A stretch of 5,186 nt of DNA from Candidatus Solibacter sp. GTDB lineage: Bacteria > Acidobacteriota > Terriglobia > Bryobacterales > Bryobacteraceae. Below are positions 1 to 5,092 of the stretch, piece by piece (positions within the stretch are counted from its first letter, which is position 1; each line of letters begins with the position of its first letter). The notes beneath the pieces are model-generated. The model saw only the letters and a program-made list of their open reading frames with translations, did no database searches and was not told where the DNA came from. The position numbers and the translations under genes were made by a program. The DNA lies in contig JADGNT010000432.1 in the NCBI GenBank assembly GCA_017883345.1, forward strand, positions 1 to 5,186. The letters are read 5' to 3'.

Positions 1-20
1 TCTTGTCAGTCCCGGGGGCG
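1..20. repeat. Partial copy of a palindromic intergenic repeat
   Basis: The first bases, TCTTGTCAGTCCC followed by a G run, match 143-160 (TCTTGTCAGTCCC followed by C and a G run) except for one C. The copy at 143-160 forms the right flank of a long hairpin, so this is probably the right flank of a second element whose left arm lies outside the window. That two repeat units sit side by side is an inference from this match of about 17 bases. Confidence 0.45.
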
Positions 21-91
21 CTCGTGGGTGGCGATGAAGTCACCATGGCAGTTTTTCATGAGCTTTCGCGGGCGGAACGCCCATCCCAACA

Positions 92-149
92 GACAGGACC
101 GACAGCGAATTTCCAGCAAACTGCGCCGGAAATTCATGTCAGTCTTGTC
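92..149. repeat. REP-like palindromic element downstream of the oxidoreductase gene
   Basis: Bases 107-114 (GAATTTCC) and 128-135 (GGAAATTC) are a perfect 8-bp inverted repeat around a 13-base loop. The flanks continue the symmetry: 92-104 (GACAGGACCGACA) matches the reverse complement of 137-149 (GACAAGACTGACA) at 11 of 13 positions. Together they form a hairpin of roughly 21 pairs that starts 12 bases past the stop codon of the minus-strand oxidoreductase. There is no T-run on either side, so a classic intrinsic terminator is unlikely. A dispersed REP/RAYT-type palindrome is the better reading, perhaps also ending or stabilising the transcript. A smaller hairpin, GGGCG-GAA-CGCCC, lies beside it at 70-82. 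Confidence 0.6.
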
Positions 150-160
150 AGTCCCCGGGG

Positions 161-1471
161 TCAGGCCAGCTTCCAGGGTTTCTGGTAGCGGCGTGTCACA
201 TACTGGTTGGCGTGGGTGCGGCCGGTAAAGCGTTCCTGCGCGTCGTCCCAATAGAGGCGCTCTCCGGTACGGTAGGCGATGTTGGCGAGAAGTCCGCCCT
301 TCGTCAGGCGGTGGCCGTACTCGATATCGCAGGTGGTGCGCTGCCGCGACTTGATGGAATCCAGAAACTCGCGGATATGCCCAGGCGAATCCGCAATGGT
401 CGGCGGCGGGGGACGGAAGGACTCCTCCTTCTTGCCCTTCACATACACTTCGTAGCGGTTGTAGTTGGTCACCAGAGTGGCGGCGGAGCCCTCGAAGATG
501 ACGCTGCTGCCCATGGAGTCGAAGCCGGGGCGCCCCTGCGGGTGAAGCGTCCAGGTGAGGATGAGGCTGGGGAATTCGCAGAGGACTTCCAGCGTGTCGG
601 GAGTCTCGCCGGCGTCATCCACACCCCAGCGCCCGCCGGTGGCCGAGATGCTCTTGGGCGCCTGCAAGTCCAGCGCCCAGTGGACGACGTCGGTGTAGTG
701 GCACCAGAAGTCGATCAGCGCGCCGCCGGAGTAATCCCAGAAATAGCGGTAAGTGAAATGCGAGCGCAGCGGATTGTACGGGCGTTTCGGCGCGGGTCCG
801 AGCCAGAACGCGTAATCGAGTTCGGGCGGCGGCGCGGCATCGGCCGGCTTGCCCAGCGGCGTGTTTCCGGTGGCCAGCGAGCAATCGACGCGATGGATTT
901 GGCCCAAGGCGCCAGAGCGGATCACCTCCACCACGCGCCGGTACGTCGGGCGATCGTTGTGGATGTGGTTCCCCATTTGGGTGATGCGCTTGTGCTTGAG
1001 CGCCGCGGCGACCATGGCGCGGCCTTCGCCGATGGAATAGGCCAGCGGCTTCTCCACAAATACGTCCTTGCCCGCCTGGCAGGCATGGATGGCCGGGAGA
1101 GCGTGCCAGTGGTCCGGCGTGGCCACCATGACGGCGTCCAGGTCTTTGCGCTCCAGCAGCTTGCGGAAGTCGTGGTACTGGGCGGGCTTGTGCCCCTGCG
1201 CCTTCTCCACGGCCGCCACGGCGGCATCGAGGTGCGTCCCATCGAGATCGCACACGGCCGCCGCGACCACGTCGGGCTGCTTCATGAATTCATTGAGACG
1301 CGATGTCCCCTGGCGGCCCAGGCCGATGAAGCCGACCTGAATCTTGTCGCTCGCCGGCGCGCGGGCGTGAGATCGGGAGGCGGCGGCGAGGCCGATTCCC
1401 CCTGCCACAAGTTGCACGAAAGTTCTTCGGCTGGCGCGGGCGTCCGGATGGTTGGTTGCAAATTCCGTCAT
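161..1471 (-). CDS. Tat-exported Gfo/Idh/MocA family NAD(P)-dependent oxidoreductase
   Basis: A 436-residue protein. The N-terminus has a twin-arginine signal: SRRTFVQ at residues 14-20, a hydrophobic Ala/Gly stretch to about 31, and AxA-type cleavage options near 34-38. The Rossmann fold follows, with the dinucleotide-binding glycine motif GFIGLGRQG at 47-55, VATPDHWH at 116-123, and the family signature EKP at 140-142, whose Lys141 is the usual catalytic/cofactor lysine. The C-terminal substrate domain holds D254, H258, D261 and H264 in the D-x3-H pattern typical of these enzymes, and ends in the Tyr/Trp-rich tail seen in long secreted members. The family oxidises or reduces sugar and inositol hydroxyls with NAD(P); the substrate here cannot be read from sequence. 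Export suggests a periplasmic enzyme carried folded with its cofactor. The gene stands alone, with no sugar-pathway neighbour visible. The chosen ATG gives a complete Tat signal, but I see only a weak ribosome binding site. Confidence 0.93.
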   Translation of the reverse strand: MTEFATNHPDARASRRTFVQLVAGGIGLAAASRSHARAPASDKIQVGFIGLGRQGTSRLNEFMKQPDVVAAAVCDLDGTHLDAAVAAVEKAQGHKPAQYHDFRKLLERKDLDAVMVATPDHWHALPAIHACQAGKDVFVEKPLAYSIGEGRAMVAAALKHKRITQMGNHIHNDRPTYRRVVEVIRSGALGQIHRVDCSLATGNTPLGKPADAAPPPELDYAFWLGPAPKRPYNPLRSHFTYRYFWDYSGGALIDFWCHYTDVVHWALDLQAPKSISATGGRWGVDDAGETPDTLEVLCEFPSLILTWTLHPQGRPGFDSMGSSVIFEGSAATLVTNYNRYEVYVKGKKEESFRPPPPTIADSPGHIREFLDSIKSRQRTTCDIEYGHRLTKGGLLANIAYRTGERLYWDDAQERFTGRTHANQYVTRRYQKPWKLA

Positions 1472-1857
1472 CAGCAGTCAGACTACGTCAAGCCAAGCAT
1501 GCATGCAAGCAGGTAGGGCAGCGTGCAGGCGCCCGGCCCTACCCGGCCCTACCCGGCCCTACCCGGCCCTGGTCCGCCCTCCCGTCGAAGTGACGCGGAA
1601 TCGAGCCCTCTGCAATCACTGTAAGTTGACCAATATCCGCCCCCTCCGCTTCGTCCTCATCTTCGCCTGATGCCTGCTGATCGGATTCGGTGTGCTGCTC
1701 ACGCCCCGGTCCAGTCCGTCGATGTCGAGTTTTCGCGGGCGCTGGTGAGTGTCTCGCACGGCCTGATCCGGATGTGCGGCGGCCACGCCCACTCTGGACG
1801 CCGCGATCCTGCGCGCTCCTGGCGGCTTCCTGACTCGAAAGGGGATCAAAGGGGTAT
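1472..1857. other. Gene-free intergenic stretch between divergent genes
   Basis: This stretch separates the minus-strand oxidoreductase from the plus-strand toxin-antitoxin operon, so promoters for both should lie in it. Near the oxidoreductase start there is a GCATGCATGC palindrome (1497-1506) but no convincing -35/-10 pair. The 10-bp tandem repeat at 1531-1580 sits here. Short open frames between about 1580 and 1850 exist on both strands, but none has a recognisable motif, a good ribosome binding site or a familiar product. I see no supported gene. It could be a decayed gene remnant, but nothing identifies one. Confidence 0.6.
1531..1580. repeat. 10-bp tandem repeat (unit ACCCGGCCCT)
   Basis: Three perfect units of ACCCGGCCCT occupy 1541-1570. 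They are preceded by a unit with one change (1531-1540, GCCCGGCCCT) and followed by a degenerate unit (1571-1580, GGTCCGCCCT). The array begins 60 bases upstream of the oxidoreductase start. The unit is not a multiple of three and no gene covers it, so it is a noncoding microsatellite-like array likely to vary in copy number. Confidence 0.85.
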
Positions 1858-1874
1858 ATGCGTTCTTGTATACT
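1854..1874 (+). promoter_or_regulatory. Candidate operator and -10 box of the HigBA-type operon
   Basis: GTATA (1854-1858) and TATAC (1869-1873) form a perfect inverted repeat with a 10-base spacer, about one helical turn apart, as expected for a dimeric HTH antitoxin. TATACT at 1869-1874 is also a good -10 hexamer, so bound antitoxin would block RNA polymerase. No clear -35 is seen; the bases about 17 upstream read TCAAAG. If this -10 is real, the transcript begins near 1881, downstream of the ATG at 1858 and next to an in-frame GTG at 1882. Confidence 0.45.
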
Positions 1875-2226
1875 GAAGTCAGTGCGAGAAGGGCTTAAGC
1901 CGGTTGAATGGATGGGCGACAGCCTGGAACGGGTGCGGTCGTTCTCCAAACTCGTTCGGCAGCAAGTGGGCTACGAGTTGGAATCGGTTCAGCTCGGTGA
2001 GGAACCGAGCGATTGGAAACCCATGCCTACGGTCGGACCGGGCGTTTGTGAGATCCGCATCCACGGGGACGGTGAGCACCGGGTCCTTTACGTCGCTAAG
2101 TTCCGCCACGCGATTTACGTTTTGCACGCCTTCCGCAAGAAGACCGCGAAGACATCGAAGGGCGATATCGCAGCGGCAAAGGTCCGGTTTCAAACCGTGC
2201 TTCAAATCGAGGTATACAAGAAATGA
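1858..2226 (+). CDS. HigB/RelE-like toxin, phage-derived Gp49-like family
   Basis: A 122-residue protein from the ATG at 1858, or 114 residues from an in-frame GTG at 1882. It matches the Gp49-like (PF05973) branch of RelE/HigB toxins, which are ribosome-dependent mRNA endonucleases. Visible family features are the start of the domain at KPVEWMG (14-20), WKPMP at 53-57 followed by the VGPGVCEIRIH strand (59-69), R75 and the hydrophobic LYVAKF strand (77-82), then HAFRKKTAKT (90-99) with the basic residues usual for this active site. The next gene overlaps its stop in an ATGA, the toxin-first order typical of HigBA. The ATG lies inside the candidate operator with AAAGGGG only three bases upstream, and homologues I recall begin close to KPVEW, so the GTG start is a serious alternative. 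The family call is strong; toxicity is inferred. Confidence 0.88.
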   Translation: MRSCILKSVREGLKPVEWMGDSLERVRSFSKLVRQQVGYELESVQLGEEPSDWKPMPTVGPGVCEIRIHGDGEHRVLYVAKFRHAIYVLHAFRKKTAKTSKGDIAAAKVRFQTVLQIEVYKK

Positions 2227-2519
2227 TGCAGCGCGCGACAAAGGCCAAGAACGGCACCGACGTTTTCGCCGATCTCGGTTTCAATGCAGCCGAGGCGGAG
2301 AATCTCCGTATCCGGTCCGCCATGATGCGGGCTCTGGTTGCCTTCATCAGGAAAAACGAACTGACTCAGGCTCGGGCCGCAAAGGTGTTCGGTATCAGCC
2401 AGCCGCGGATTTCGGACCTGATTCGCGGCAAGATCCATCTTTTCTCCATTGACAACCTCGTCATCTTGCTTGCCGCCGCGGGACTGCGCGTCGATCTGAA
2501 GATCAAGAAAGCGGCGTGA
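2223..2519 (+). CDS. XRE-type helix-turn-helix antitoxin (HigA-like)
   Basis: A 98-residue protein whose ATG overlaps the toxin stop as ATGA, so the two are translationally coupled; GAGG at 2209-2212 is a plausible ribosome binding site. Residues about 34-75 form an XRE helix-turn-helix, with LTQARAAKVFGISQPRISDL (47-66) covering the two DNA-contacting helices and the SQPRIS recognition segment at 59-64. A C-terminal hydrophobic segment (NLVILLAAAGLRV, 78-90) is usual in the HTH_37-type antitoxins paired with Gp49-like toxins. Its expected role is to neutralise the upstream toxin and repress the operon, probably through the GTATA/TATAC inverted repeat ahead of the toxin. An adjacent second ATG at 2226 could also be the start. 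No transcription terminator is obvious after the stop. Confidence 0.9.
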   Translation: MMQRATKAKNGTDVFADLGFNAAEAENLRIRSAMMRALVAFIRKNELTQARAAKVFGISQPRISDLIRGKIHLFSIDNLVILLAAAGLRVDLKIKKAA

Positions 2520-2596
2520 ACACCCAACGGCAATGTCAGGGTTGCTGGCGGGGGCGGTTTGGAGCAAATCCAGTGATTCGGAAGGGATTGATTTGT

Positions 2597-2672
<76 letters not shown>

Positions 2673-2723
2673 CTTCCGGGCAAAAAATGAGGTGGAGCAC
2701 GCCTTTCGGCACACTCCTCTGCG

Positions 2724-2729
2724 ATCATA
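2724..2729 (-). promoter_or_regulatory. Candidate -10 box for tRNA-Thr
   Basis: On the minus strand this reads TATGAT, five of six matches to TATAAT, and would start transcription about 45 bases before the tRNA. No clear -35 lies at the right distance, and the box falls just ahead of the divergent lipoprotein start, so the two promoters would overlap. This is a weak call based on one hexamer. Confidence 0.3.
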
Positions 2730-2733
2730 ACAC

Positions 2734-3477
2734 ATGGTGATCCGTCCCCGCCTTGCCGCGTCCATAGCCCTCGCGATCCTCGCCGCCTGCCGGACTCCGG
2801 CCCCTCCCGCCGCCATCGATCCCGCGTTATCCGCACGGGTACCCGCGGCCACCGTCGCGCTCGCCGGGGTCGACCTCGACCGACTCCGTACGTCGCCTCT
2901 CTATGCGAAACTTCCGCCCGCCGCGCGGGCGTTTCTCGAGCCGTTCGCTCACGCCCACCGCGTCCTGATCGCCTCCACCGGCGTCGAACTCCTCACCATC
3001 GCCCGCGGCGTTGTCCCCGGCGCCACCCAAATCGCGCCCGATCTCGCTCTGTCCGGCGCGCCTCACCTGATCTCGGCAGCCACCTCCGCCCACCCGCCCG
3101 TGGGCATCCTCGCGCCCGCCGAATCGGTCGCCGCCGGGAGTCCCATCTGGATCGCCGTTCGCGGCGGCGTGGCGCTTCCGCTGCAAGGCAACTTGGCGAA
3201 TGCGAACAATCTGCTGCGCGGCACGGAGTACGTTACGCTCGCCGTACAACCTGGCGATCCCACGCAGCTCGAACTGGTGGCGCGATGCCCTACGCCGGAG
3301 GCGGCGCTGCGCTTCGAACAGAGCTTCCGCGCCATGGTCTCGCTGGTGGCCGCCACCAACGCGCGTCAAGCCGCGACGGCCGGCCTGCTCGAATCCATCC
3401 GGATCGGCCGGGAGGAACAAGTGGTGCATGTTTCGCTTTCCGCACCGCTGGACGCGCTCGCCAAATTGCTGCTCTGA
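2734..3477 (+). CDS. Lipoprotein of unknown function
   Basis: A 247-residue protein with a lipoprotein signal: basic residues R4 and R6, a hydrophobic stretch at 7-18, and the lipobox L16-A17-A18-C19. The mature protein would start at Cys19 and be lipid-anchored in the membrane. After a Pro/Ala linker the body begins VPAATVALAGVDLDRLRTSP (36-55), followed by alternating hydrophobic strands and helices rich in Ala and Leu. There is no cysteine pair, metal motif or catalytic signature that I can name. The opening pattern, a statement-like strand then a leucine-rich helix, resembles uncharacterised proteins I associate with Solibacter-type Acidobacteriota; that is recollection only. No Shine-Dalgarno is visible before the ATG. 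Codon bias (C and G at third positions) supports a real gene. It is transcribed alone, diverging from tRNA-Thr and ending before a strong hairpin element. Confidence 0.8.
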   Translation: MVIRPRLAASIALAILAACRTPAPPAAIDPALSARVPAATVALAGVDLDRLRTSPLYAKLPPAARAFLEPFAHAHRVLIASTGVELLTIARGVVPGATQIAPDLALSGAPHLISAATSAHPPVGILAPAESVAAGSPIWIAVRGGVALPLQGNLANANNLLRGTEYVTLAVQPGDPTQLELVARCPTPEAALRFEQSFRAMVSLVAATNARQAATAGLLESIRIGREEQVVHVSLSAPLDALAKLLL

Positions 3478-3503
3478 AGCGAAAGGGTTGACAGACGAAA
3501 GCG

Positions 3504-3549
3504 CCCGCCCCACGTGGGGCAGGCGGGGTACCCTCTGGGTCCGCCTGCC
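3504..3549. repeat. Competing palindromic hairpins after the lipoprotein gene
   Basis: A perfect 12-bp palindrome, CCCCACGTGGGG (3508-3519), is flanked by CCCGCC (3504-3509) and GGCGGG (3522-3527). A second hairpin uses part of the same bases: GGCAGGCGG (3518-3526) pairs perfectly with CCGCCTGCC (3541-3549) and encloses an inner stem ACCC-TCT-GGGT (3530-3540). The two folds share 3518-3527 and are mutually exclusive. No T-run follows on either strand, so this is not a standard intrinsic terminator, though it may end the lipoprotein transcript. It is probably a dispersed palindromic repeat. Confidence 0.6.
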
Positions 3550-3569
3550 AACTCCGCATTTGACCCAGT

Positions 3570-3588
3570 CTGCACCACACAGGTGCAG
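3570..3588. promoter_or_regulatory. Inverted-repeat operator candidate for the RHH gene
   Basis: CTGCACC (3570-3576) and GGTGCAG (3582-3588) are a perfect 7-bp inverted repeat with the spacer ACACA, ending 19 bases before the RHH gene start. A weak -10-like TATCGT follows directly at 3589-3594, so the repeat would fill the promoter spacer. Ribbon-helix-helix proteins commonly repress their own genes from such sites; binding here is inferred. Confidence 0.45.
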
Positions 3589-3607
3589 TATCGTCTAACA
3601 TGGAAGT

Positions 3608-3919
3608 ATGCCGAGCAGAACCAAGACACCGCCCCGCTCCGCCACGTCTAAGGCGATCCGCCAGAGCGTTACCATTCCCGCGACGCTCGCGAGCGCAGTC
3701 CGGCGCGTTGCGAAAAAGCGCCATCTTACGATGAGCCGTGCCCTGGTCGCTCTGGCGGAACGGGGAGTGCGGGCGGAACTCGATGCCAAGGAGAATCTGC
3801 AAGCCACCTACCGGAGATTCATGAAGGAGCAGGAACCTGCTCTCAAGGAGGAGGCGGGCAAGGATCTGATTCGCGCGGTTTTCGGGAAGGACGCAATTGC
3901 CGAAGATCTGCTTCTCTGA
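3608..3919 (+). CDS. Ribbon-helix-helix (CopG-like) protein, apparently orphan antitoxin
   Basis: A 103-residue protein. After a basic, Ser/Pro-rich N-terminal tail (1-16), residues 17-24 (IRQSVTIP) look like the DNA-contacting beta strand. Helix A spans about 25-38 and helix B about 41-58 (TMSRALVALAERGV), the classic ribbon-helix-helix layout. The C-terminal half (59-103) is charged and helical, as in antitoxins that use this part to bind a toxin. No toxin gene lies within reach: the 130 bases before it hold only palindromes, and the 75 bases after it lead to the convergent VapC stop. It is therefore either an orphan antitoxin, a remnant of a module that lost its toxin, or a stand-alone repressor. 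GGAAG lies only one base before the ATG, too close for a normal ribosome binding site, so translation may depend on a very short leader. Confidence 0.78.
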   Translation: MPSRTKTPPRSATSKAIRQSVTIPATLASAVRRVAKKRHLTMSRALVALAERGVRAELDAKENLQATYRRFMKEQEPALKEEAGKDLIRAVFGKDAIAEDLLL

Positions 3920-3931
3920 ACTGCCGCGCGG

Positions 3932-3977
3932 GATGCCGGCGATCTCTGCGCCCGATCTCGGGCGTGAAATCGGCATC
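3932..3977. terminator. Nested inverted repeat between convergent genes
   Basis: An outer pair, GATGCCG (3932-3938) and CGGCATC (3971-3977), encloses a strong inner hairpin, CGCCCG-ATCT-CGGGCG (3950 centre-left arm within 3949-3964). The structure lies between the RHH stop and the VapC stop, which face each other. That position suits a bidirectional terminator, but there is no clear T-run on either strand, so termination is an inference from position and stem strength. Confidence 0.4.
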
Positions 3978-3994
3978 TAACTGGCTGCGTGTCG

Positions 3995-4393
3995 TCAAGA
4001 CAGTTCCTCCCGTTTCGAGGCCGGCACCTCGTAACCGACACCGAGTTCGTTAGCCACCAAGGCGAACCGTGGGTCGGCCGTCCATAGTTGCAATCTCCCC
4101 ACAACAGCCGATGCCAGGAGGTGAACGTCGATCCAACCTACGCCGCGACCATGCAAGTCGCGAGCGCGGACGAACGCGACTACGTCGTGATGAGGGACCG
4201 TGCCCGCTTGGTGCATCTGCTCGTAAGCAGCCAGAAGCTTCCTCCGGCCTCCCCGGTCGCCAATGAGGAGTTCTCCGTAGACCAACTCATGCCCCGTCAC
4301 CTCGTTGAGACCGAGGAGTCTGTCCAACTCAGCCGCGCAGGGCGCGCGGTTGGCAAGGAACCGAATCCACACGGAAGTGTCCACCAGGATCAT
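3995..4393 (-). CDS. vapC: VapC family PIN-domain ribonuclease toxin
   Basis: A 132-residue PIN-domain protein of normal VapC length. All four acidic catalytic positions are visible: D5 in ILVDTSVW, E41 in VYGELLIG, D89 in GWIDVHLL, and D107 in TADPRF. They bind Mg2+/Mn2+ for RNA cleavage; VapC enzymes typically cut tRNA or rRNA, and the target here is unknown. The start was chosen because the PIN fold begins at MILVDTS and the ATG overlaps the antitoxin stop as TGATG. GAAGGG at 4401-4406 on the minus strand gives a good ribosome binding site seven bases upstream. A longer in-frame extension upstream exists but is only the antitoxin gene read in another frame. The intact motifs suggest an active toxin. 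Confidence 0.95.
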   Translation of the reverse strand: MILVDTSVWIRFLANRAPCAAELDRLLGLNEVTGHELVYGELLIGDRGGRRKLLAAYEQMHQAGTVPHHDVVAFVRARDLHGRGVGWIDVHLLASAVVGRLQLWTADPRFALVANELGVGYEVPASKREELS

Positions 4394-4608
4394 CAGGCCA
4401 CCCTTCGTTTGGGCGACGGTCCTTCGCGACGCCTGGGCACGTCGTTTGCGTGAGGCTCCGCGCCGCGCAGAGCCCGAAGGCGCTCGTAAGCCGCGCGGCG
4501 TACCAGGGCCTCCAGGCCCAGACGTACGGTTTGGGTATCCGTTGTTGCACCGCAAGCCGTCTTCGCCTCTTTGAAGAGTTTGTCATCGACGTTGAAGGTT
4601 TTCTTCAT
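4393..4608 (-). CDS. vapB: VapB family antitoxin
   Basis: A 71-residue protein beginning MKKTFNVDDKLFKEAK, the strand-then-helix opening of PF09957-type VapB antitoxins, followed by TDTQTVRLGLEALVRRAA (23-40), the second helix. This half is the ribbon-helix-helix DNA-binding dimer. The tail (41-71), with YERLRALRG and a basic end, is the region that normally inserts into the VapC groove. It overlaps vapC by one base (TGATG), so the two are translated together. The start follows a leader of about 12 bases from the candidate -10 at 4627-4632 and has only a weak GGA ribosome binding site. Its expected role is to neutralise VapC and repress the operon. Confidence 0.93.
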   Translation of the reverse strand: MKKTFNVDDKLFKEAKTACGATTDTQTVRLGLEALVRRAAYERLRALRGAEPHANDVPRRREGPSPKRRVA

Positions 4609-4620
4609 ACATCCAATTCT

Positions 4621-4636
4621 GCCATAATTGTATGGC
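4621..4636 (-). promoter_or_regulatory. vapBC operator and -10 box
   Basis: GCCATA (4621-4626) and TATGGC (4631-4636) are a perfect 6-bp inverted repeat with a 4-base spacer, starting 13 bases before the vapB start. On the minus strand TACAAT (4632-4627) is a five-of-six -10 hexamer inside the repeat, so VapB binding would occlude the promoter. A third CCATA half-site lies at 4645-4649. No clear -35 is seen. Binding by VapB is inferred from position and symmetry. Confidence 0.6.
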
Positions 4637-4738
4637 TATTGAAACCATATCTGGTGGCCGCAGAGGTCGGGTTGAACCACACCCGGCTGCGCGCCGTCAC
4701 CCGCGTTCCAACCCATCGCCAGCACCCGCGGTGTTCGG

Positions 4739-5092
4739 TCACGTCGCCGACTGCAAACGGTCGAATTCCGCCGCCGCCACGCCTCGTAGCGCCGCAAGAT
4801 CATGGCGTACGGTGTGCCAGATCAGAGCTTCGTCTACCGCTTCGTATTCATGCCGGTAGACGTTGCCAGCGGCGGCGATGGCCACCCAATCGATTTCGGA
4901 GTGCCGCTCTGTCAATTCGCCGGGAAGTCGCCGGGACGCCTCCGAGACAATTTCCAGAGCACGAACAACGGCGTAAACCGTCTTTCGGTCGGTGCGGAAA
5001 GCCGGGAAGTCCGATTGGGCGGTGAAAGCCTCGATCGCGTCAATATTGTCGATGATGTCGCGCAGACGTTGAGCAGGGTTCTTAGAAGGCAT
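4739..5092 (-). CDS. hepT: HepT-like toxin (DUF86, HEPN ribonuclease), non-canonical active site
   Basis: A 117-residue all-helical protein of the DUF86/HepT family (PF01934). Typical features are the opening SKNPAQRLRDIIDNIDAIE (3-21), the TDRKTVYAVVRALEIVSEA helix (34-52), and the C-terminal WVAIAAAGNVYRHEYEAVD (69-87) with IWHTVRHDL (91-99). In characterised HepT the RX4HXY motif supplies the RNase Arg and His and the Tyr that its partner AMPylates. Here the Arg position is G76, while H81 and Y83 remain and R80 precedes the His. I recall a subfamily with GN-x-L-R-H-E-Y at this place, so this looks like a lineage trait, not a mutation. The start overlaps the end of the upstream nucleotidyltransferase gene by 11 bases and has no ribosome binding site of its own, indicating translational coupling in a type VII MntA-HepT module. 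Confidence 0.88.
   Translation of the reverse strand: MPSKNPAQRLRDIIDNIDAIEAFTAQSDFPAFRTDRKTVYAVVRALEIVSEASRRLPGELTERHSEIDWVAIAAAGNVYRHEYEAVDEALIWHTVRHDLAALRGVAAAEFDRLQSAT

Noticed and set aside
212..1516. Long plus-strand open frame opposite the oxidoreductase
   Set aside because: It is the antisense shadow of a GC-rich gene with clear Gfo/Idh/MocA motifs on the minus strand, and it has no recognisable protein features.
1590..1612. T-loop-like CTCGATTCC on the minus strand, possible tRNA fragment
   Set aside because: The flanks do not form a T stem and no acceptor or anticodon arm is nearby.
1539..1949. Minus-strand open frame across the gene-free stretch and into the toxin gene
   Set aside because: It is low-complexity and Arg/Ser/Gly-rich, runs antisense into a well-supported toxin gene, and shows no motif.
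3488..3493. Perfect -35 hexamer TTGACA
   Set aside because: The bases 16-18 downstream fall in the CCCCACGTGGGG palindrome and give no -10 box.
3504..3977. CRISPR-like or attC-like array from the repeated palindromes
   Set aside because: The palindromes differ in sequence and lack regular spacers or integron core sites.
4394..4555. N-terminal extension of VapC reading upstream of MILVDTS
   Set aside because: It overlaps vapB in another frame; the PIN domain starts at MILVDTS with a good ribosome binding site and TGATG coupling.
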